From NCBI GenBank assembly GCA_016744925.1, contig JADGDJ010000019.1, forward strand, positions 1 through 37,184: DNA of 37,184 nucleotides, in the 5' to 3' direction. The translations under genes were made by a program, and so were the position numbers. This DNA is from Spirochaetaceae bacterium (GTDB lineage Bacteria > Spirochaetota > Spirochaetia > DSM-2461). Positions 33,009 to 37,184 of this stretch are shown here, piece after piece (within the stretch, counting starts at the first letter, position 1; each line of letters starts with the position of its first letter). A model generated the notes under the pieces. That model had not been told where the DNA came from, did not search any database, and worked only from the letters and a program-made list of their open reading frames with translations.

Positions 33009-33923
33009 TCAGAGATTGAGAAGATTTGCAATATTTCCGGAAAAGACCTTTGTCAGATCCTCTTCAGAGAGACCGAGGAACCGGAACAGTTTATGCTGCT
33101 CGTCCAGATATGTCGTGGCAAAACCTCTGGGCATCCAGCTGGAATCGGTTGAAAACATGATTCTACCGGGACCAACGGTTTCAATAAATTTCCGGATCAC
33201 GTCTTCCAGTGTAAGTCTATAGGGCATCCATCTGACCCACTGGTTTGAACCGGAACTATCCACATAGACATTGGGCCTTGTCCAGCAGAGCTGCAGCAGA
33301 TCACCTATATGGGTACAGCCGAAATGGGGAACTATAAAATTTACTTTGGGAAAATCAAGTGATGCTCCGGCAATGCTCAAAGGACTGATATTGACTGCTT
33401 CGGCTACTCCGCCGGCCGCACCGAGTAATCCGTAATGAATGAGGACCGGAATATTTTTTTCCTGGCAGATCTCCCACAAGGGATAGTACTTTTTATCAGA
33501 GAGAGGACTATCTACAAGTGGACCAAGGATTTTGTATCCCTTCATACCATAGATATCCACAGCCTTTTCCAGCTCTTCTGCAGCATTAGGGGAGTCGGGA
33601 TGATGGTGAGCGTATCCGTAAAAACGTCCGGGATGCCTGGAGATGATTTTCGATAGTCTTTCATTACCACCTCCGGAAACAAAGACGATTTTATCGAGAC
33701 CTTTACTGTCCATATCATCAAGCCATAAATCCGCCATGGCCATATCATCATCAAGCGGTTTATCCGCTTCGGGGAAATTATATGCCTTTCTCCAGATATC
33801 ACCGTGATTGCGCGAGCCTTCTGTTCCGAACTCCGTAGCCTTCCCCCACTGATAATCGGGAAACCAATCACCACTGTTGGGAAAATGACAATGTGAATCA
33901 TATACTTTTAGATTTTGTATCAT
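33009..33923 (-). CDS. Amidohydrolase_2 family metal-dependent hydrolase
   Basis: TIM-barrel hydrolase/decarboxylase type (PF04909): DSHCHFP at the N-terminus (metal His11 and His13), IPVLIHYG, NFIVPHFGC and the late Asp in MFSTDSSWMPRG. The family includes hydrolases, lactonases and decarboxylases, so the reaction is open. The frame allows a start at 33947, but the ATG at 33923 has GAGG at correct distance and leaves 10 nt after the permease stop, so I prefer it (304 residues). There is no signal peptide; cytoplasmic. Confidence 0.87.
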   Translation of the reverse strand: MIQNLKVYDSHCHFPNSGDWFPDYQWGKATEFGTEGSRNHGDIWRKAYNFPEADKPLDDDMAMADLWLDDMDSKGLDKIVFVSGGGNERLSKIISRHPGRFYGYAHHHPDSPNAAEELEKAVDIYGMKGYKILGPLVDSPLSDKKYYPLWEICQEKNIPVLIHYGLLGAAGGVAEAVNISPLSIAGASLDFPKVNFIVPHFGCTHIGDLLQLCWTRPNVYVDSSGSNQWVRWMPYRLTLEDVIRKFIETVGPGRIMFSTDSSWMPRGFATTYLDEQHKLFRFLGLSEEDLTKVFSGNIANLLNL

Positions 33924-33933
33924 ATCTACCTCA

Positions 33934-34752
33934 TTAACCCTTAACACCGGTCAGGGCTATTCCGTTTATTATCTGCCGTTGAAAAATCAAATAGATTATC
34001 AAAACGGGGATCGTTGCCACAGTGGCTCCGGTCATGACCATCTCCCACTGATTCTGGAATTCACCGTTAAAAAATGAAAGGCCAACAGGCAGTGTGTACA
34101 TGTCGATCATATTGGAAACAATGAGAGGCCATAGAAAGGCATTCCAGTTTCCGATAAATGAGAAAATGGCCAAAGCGGCTAAAGCGGGCCTGACCAGGGG
34201 CATGGCTATTTTCCACCAAATGTAAAACTCATTCAAACCATCTATTCTACCCGCATCGAGCAGATCATCAGGGATACCCATAAAGAACTGTCTCATGAGA
34301 AAAGTTCCGAAACCCGACATAAGACCGGGAAACATGACACCCCAGTAGGTATCAACCCAATGAAGTTCCGAAGACATGATGTACCAGGGGATAACAAGCA
34401 TCTCTGTGGGGATCATCATGGTCGAAAGGATCAGTAAAAAAATAATTTTCATCCCGGGGAATTTATATTTGCTCAAAGCAAAACCGACAAGGGAATCAAA
34501 AAACAGGACCGAAAGGGTTACGACTCCGCCCACAATCAGCGAATTCAGAAACCACATGGGGAAATAGCTGCCGCTTAAAAGTTTCCTGTAATTTTCGAGA
34601 CTGGCTTTCTTTGGAAAAATTGACAGATTAAATACATCGGACCCCTGTTTGAAAGATGTACCTATCATCCAGAAAAAAGGGAATAGCATTGCAATACCCA
34701 ATACGGTCAGAATCAGGATCCGTATGGTAGAAGCCGTGTTTTTATTTTTCAT
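33934..34752 (-). CDS. ABC transporter permease, MalG type
   Basis: Inner-membrane permease of carbohydrate uptake class 1 (CUT1), with about six membrane helices. It starts with a short basic N-terminus and helix IRILILTVLGIAMLFPFFWM, and the EAA-type ATPase-contact loop is DAGRIDGLNEFYIWWKIAMP. It ends near GIALTGVKG, typical of MalG-like subunits. Length 272. It overlaps the MalF-type gene by 11 nt. No ATP-binding subunit is encoded in the operon; a shared MsmX/UgpC-type ATPase is presumably elsewhere. Confidence 0.93.
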   Translation of the reverse strand: MKNKNTASTIRILILTVLGIAMLFPFFWMIGTSFKQGSDVFNLSIFPKKASLENYRKLLSGSYFPMWFLNSLIVGGVVTLSVLFFDSLVGFALSKYKFPGMKIIFLLILSTMMIPTEMLVIPWYIMSSELHWVDTYWGVMFPGLMSGFGTFLMRQFFMGIPDDLLDAGRIDGLNEFYIWWKIAMPLVRPALAALAIFSFIGNWNAFLWPLIVSNMIDMYTLPVGLSFFNGEFQNQWEMVMTGATVATIPVLIIYLIFQRQIINGIALTGVKG

Positions 34753-35650
34753 CTTTCATCACTCTCAATTGAATTACGGTCACTATCAAAATTATGAAAA
34801 ATAGGATGACTGTCAAAGCCGAAGCATATCCCATTTCAAACTCATAGAATGCCTTATTGTAAATATACAGCACCAGCGGTTTGGTCGAGTTCAACGGTCC
34901 ACCTTCCCCCTGATAAGACATATTTAACACTTCTGTAAAGATTCTCAGAAAACGGATAGAACCGGTGACTATGAGAAATACGATTGTGGGCTTTAAAAGG
35001 GGAAGAGTTATATAAAATAACTGTTTCCGATTGTTAGCACCGTCAACAACAGCCGCTTCATAATACTGAAGGGGTATGGCCTTTAATCCCGCTAGAAATA
35101 TGATCATCTGAAATCCCAATCCCTGCCAGATTGTAGTTGTAAGGATTGAAGGGAGAGCCTGAGTCAGAGACAAAAGAAACTGTTGAGTTGGAAGACCTAA
35201 TAGAATGAGTATTTTATTAATCACTCCGATGGGAGCCGGTTGCAGCAACCATCTGAAAACCCATGCAATAGCAACCATAGACGTTATATAGGGAATAAAA
35301 TACACAGCTTTAAAGAAATCATGCATTTTGCCGGTTACATTGTTGATGGTATACGCGAGAGAAAAACCAAGTAGAAGGTTTATGGGTAGACCGAAGAGGA
35401 TGTATTTTCCCGTATTCCCGAGAGTTTTCCAAAAAACCGGATCCTTCATAATCATCCTGTAGTTTTCGAGACCGATAAACTCTTTATTTCTCGAAATGAT
35501 ATCCCAATCGGTAAATGATAAAATAAAAGCCTGAAATGTGGGGTAAAAACGGATACCCACATAAAAAATGATCGGTAAAACAAGAAAGGCTGCCGCCCAA
35601 ATCTGCTTAGTGCGCTCTACAGATTTTCTTTTGATTTTTTTTTGAGTCAT
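34742..35650 (-). CDS. ABC transporter permease, MalF type
   Basis: CUT1 permease with about six helices. A basic start (MTQKKIKRKSVERTKQ) precedes the first helix IWAAAFLVLPIIFYVGI. The EAA loop is YEAAVVDGANNRKQLFYITL. I prefer the ATG at 35650 (302 residues) over the open frame to 35689: AGG is 6 nt upstream and the N-terminus is normal. It pairs with the MalG-type gene downstream and the binding protein upstream. Confidence 0.92.
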   Translation of the reverse strand: MTQKKIKRKSVERTKQIWAAAFLVLPIIFYVGIRFYPTFQAFILSFTDWDIISRNKEFIGLENYRMIMKDPVFWKTLGNTGKYILFGLPINLLLGFSLAYTINNVTGKMHDFFKAVYFIPYITSMVAIAWVFRWLLQPAPIGVINKILILLGLPTQQFLLSLTQALPSILTTTIWQGLGFQMIIFLAGLKAIPLQYYEAAVVDGANNRKQLFYITLPLLKPTIVFLIVTGSIRFLRIFTEVLNMSYQGEGGPLNSTKPLVLYIYNKAFYEFEMGYASALTVILFFIILIVTVIQLRVMKDEK

Positions 35651-35709
35651 TGGACCTATTCCCGAAAAGATTTTCCGACAGTATACCATACCGCCGGAAT
35701 TCTTTTTAT

Positions 35710-36993
35710 TTATTTGTTATTATAGTATTTATCAAGAATAGCCTGTTCCTGCTCGGCAGCAATATCCACAGCTTCTTCTATAGACATATTTTTGAGAAGA
35801 ACATTATCATAAGCATCGATCCAGACCTGTCTCTGACCCTTCTCTTCAATAAAGTTGGTTGCATTGGCATACTCAAGACCACGGATAAAAGCACCGTATT
35901 TAGGATGATTCGCATATTCAGGTTTATTGGCAAGAGTTTTTCTCGCTGGCAATTCGCCGATGTTTTCAAGCCACATTTCCATTGCTTTTTCCGAAGTGAT
36001 GTATTCCAGGAATTTCATAGATGCTTCCAGTTCTTTTCCCGAAGTGAATTTTGTGATTCCGTGAGCCCAGAATGAAGCGAAGTTGTTGTGAACGCCATTC
36101 AGAGAAGGAAGCTCTGCAACACCATAATTAAGCTCTTCAATTTTATCGAGAGTTCCTAATCTAAAAGAACCGTCGATTGTCATACCCATTTTACCGGATT
36201 TGAAAGCTGTTACATCATCAGTCATAAACTGGGGCATCCCCAATTGCCTTTCAGTCTGCATTTCTACAAGAAATTTAAAGGCATCATATCCCGCCTGATT
36301 GTTATATGTTACTGTTTTTCCATCTGCAGAATAGGGTTGTCCACCAAACTGTCTGATAAGAACTTCTCTCAGATAATGGTGTACCTGTCCTCTTAGTTCC
36401 TGAGTCAGTCCTGTTTGCTCATAGTTACCCGAACCATCCATCTTTACGATATCCGCAGCCATGCTCAGCATTTCCTCTACTGTAACAGGGGGAGTTTCAG
36501 GATCAAGTCCGGCTTCAGAAAATAAATCCTTGTTCCAGAAGAGAGCCAAAGATCTCACAGCTGTAGGAAGTGCATAATAACTGCCATCAACTTTTGCTGC
36601 TTTTACAAGATCAAAAAATTCTGACTCGATGTCAGAAGGATTGAACCGGTCATTAGGAAGTGGTTGTAGATAATCAGAATCGATGTAAGTAGGCAACCAT
36701 CCATAATACAAGTTAATAACATTTGGACCTGATCCCGAAGGGACAGATGCAGCCACTTTTGTTCCGTACTGTTCATAAGGGAATGTCTGATGTACGACTT
36801 TGATATCAGGATTTTCTGCTTCAAACATTGATATCAGTTCGTCAATAGTAGTTTTTTTAGTTTCATAAAAATACTGCCAGTAAACAATTTCCGTTACTTC
36901 TTCCGATCCACTACTCTCTTCTGTCTGTCCGCCGGAAAATAACATTCCCGAGACAAAAGTCAGAACAAATAATCCAGCCAATAACTTTTTCAT
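35710..36993 (-). CDS. Extracellular sugar-type solute-binding protein
   Basis: Binding protein of the CUT1 transporter. Signal peptide MKKLLAGLFVLTFVSGMLFS, then GGQTEESSG with no lipobox Cys, a pattern often seen in spirochaete binding proteins. The family-1 fold is shown by VYWQYFYETKKTTIDELISM, IKVVHQTFPYEQYGTKV and FWAHGITKFTSGKELEASMK. The ATG at 36993 is fixed by GGAGG 8 nt upstream; the open frame extends to 37041 without an SD. Length 427. The ligand cannot be read from the sequence; a sugar or sugar conjugate is likely. Confidence 0.93.
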   Translation of the reverse strand: MKKLLAGLFVLTFVSGMLFSGGQTEESSGSEEVTEIVYWQYFYETKKTTIDELISMFEAENPDIKVVHQTFPYEQYGTKVAASVPSGSGPNVINLYYGWLPTYIDSDYLQPLPNDRFNPSDIESEFFDLVKAAKVDGSYYALPTAVRSLALFWNKDLFSEAGLDPETPPVTVEEMLSMAADIVKMDGSGNYEQTGLTQELRGQVHHYLREVLIRQFGGQPYSADGKTVTYNNQAGYDAFKFLVEMQTERQLGMPQFMTDDVTAFKSGKMGMTIDGSFRLGTLDKIEELNYGVAELPSLNGVHNNFASFWAHGITKFTSGKELEASMKFLEYITSEKAMEMWLENIGELPARKTLANKPEYANHPKYGAFIRGLEYANATNFIEEKGQRQVWIDAYDNVLLKNMSIEEAVDIAAEQEQAILDKYYNNK

Positions 36994-37076
36994 TAAATAT
37001 ACCTCCAAATTTTTCCCACTCCCAAAGGAGCTAATAGCCATCTAACAATTACGTATCCACGCTATTATTATATAAG

Positions 37077-37105
37077 ATATTATATTTGATTTAATAAGTT
37101 GTCAA
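37077..37105 (-). promoter_or_regulatory. Strong promoter of the transporter operon with overlapping inverted repeat
   Basis: Minus-strand TTGACA (37100-37105), 17 nt, TAATAT (37077-37082). An inverted repeat ATTTGA (37084-37089) / TCAAAT (37102-37107) spans the spacer and -35 and could be a ROK operator. The remainder of the region to 37184 shows a purine-rich GGGAGAGAT at the right edge, perhaps the SD of a divergent gene beyond the window. Confidence 0.6.
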
Positions 37106-37184
37106 ATTAATATTATCGATAGAGAGGGATTTACTGTAATCAAAGGAGAATCCGTATATAATTGAGAAACACAAAGGGAGAGAT

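Noticed and set aside
1-37184. tRNA genes, CRISPR arrays, insertion sequences or prophage
   Set aside because: No cloverleaf-like tRNA block, regularly spaced repeats, transposase or integrase motifs were found on reading both strands by eye.

Overview
The window looks like chromosomal DNA of a free-living, anaerobic, AT-rich spirochaete (Spirochaetales). This is inferred from protein style, not from a marker gene: a secreted caspase-like/PEGA/FGE-sulfatase-fold protein, a sugar-binding lipoprotein-like protein whose signal peptide ends in SGGQ, two ROK regulators, a WalJ-type hydrolase, and an anaerobe-type 'orange protein' (ORP) metal-cluster island. Many genes use TTG or GTG starts behind good Shine-Dalgarno (SD) sequences. 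No rRNA, tRNA, CRISPR, transposase or phage gene was seen.

Layout. 1-620 (-): rpsF-ssb. 825-1286 (+): unknown small protein. 1318-3066 (-): secreted caspase-like protein. 3210-7286 (-): a tightly overlapping operon of ROK regulator, PPi-type phosphofructokinase, PIG-L deacetylase and SIS-domain sugar-phosphate protein, which reads as an amino-sugar utilisation module. 7424-9742 (+): divergent UDP-sugar pyrophosphorylase-like protein, hisI and a cysteine-cluster protein. 9764-12384 (-): membrane-anchored M23 peptidase and DAHP synthase. 12424-13743 (+): NagZ-type GH3 lipoprotein. 13998-17307 (+): ilvBN and an exported unknown. 17409-18281 (-): rbgA. 18474-20638 (+): NrnA-type DHH phosphoesterase, two stand-alone receivers and a coiled-coil protein. 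20642-21763 (-): WalJ-like hydrolase and an ArsC/Spx-fold protein.

22070-28847 is the most distinctive part. It holds an MBL hydrolase, DUF1007 plus a NicO nickel/cobalt transporter, a NifX-like protein and a divergent CGGC protein. These are followed by a seven-gene operon: a DUF5320 protein, a NifX/ORP-like protein, two MinD-type ATPases each with two inserted [4Fe-4S] motifs, a second DUF5320 protein, a DUF134 helix-turn-helix protein and a rhodanese. A palindrome, GTGCATATGCAC, or a close variant occurs four times, each time in the promoter region of a transcription unit of this island. I infer a local regulon, most simply controlled by the DUF134 protein, joining metal export with iron-sulfur/heterometal cluster handling.

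28962-36993 is a catabolic-looking locus. A minus-strand operon encodes a sugar-type ABC binding protein, two permeases (no ATPase), an amidohydrolase, a cysteine-desulfidase/serine-dehydratase-like protein and a ROK repressor. It converges on an argininosuccinate-lyase-like gene that has its own strong promoter. No other arginine gene is present, so the lyase may act on another substrate.
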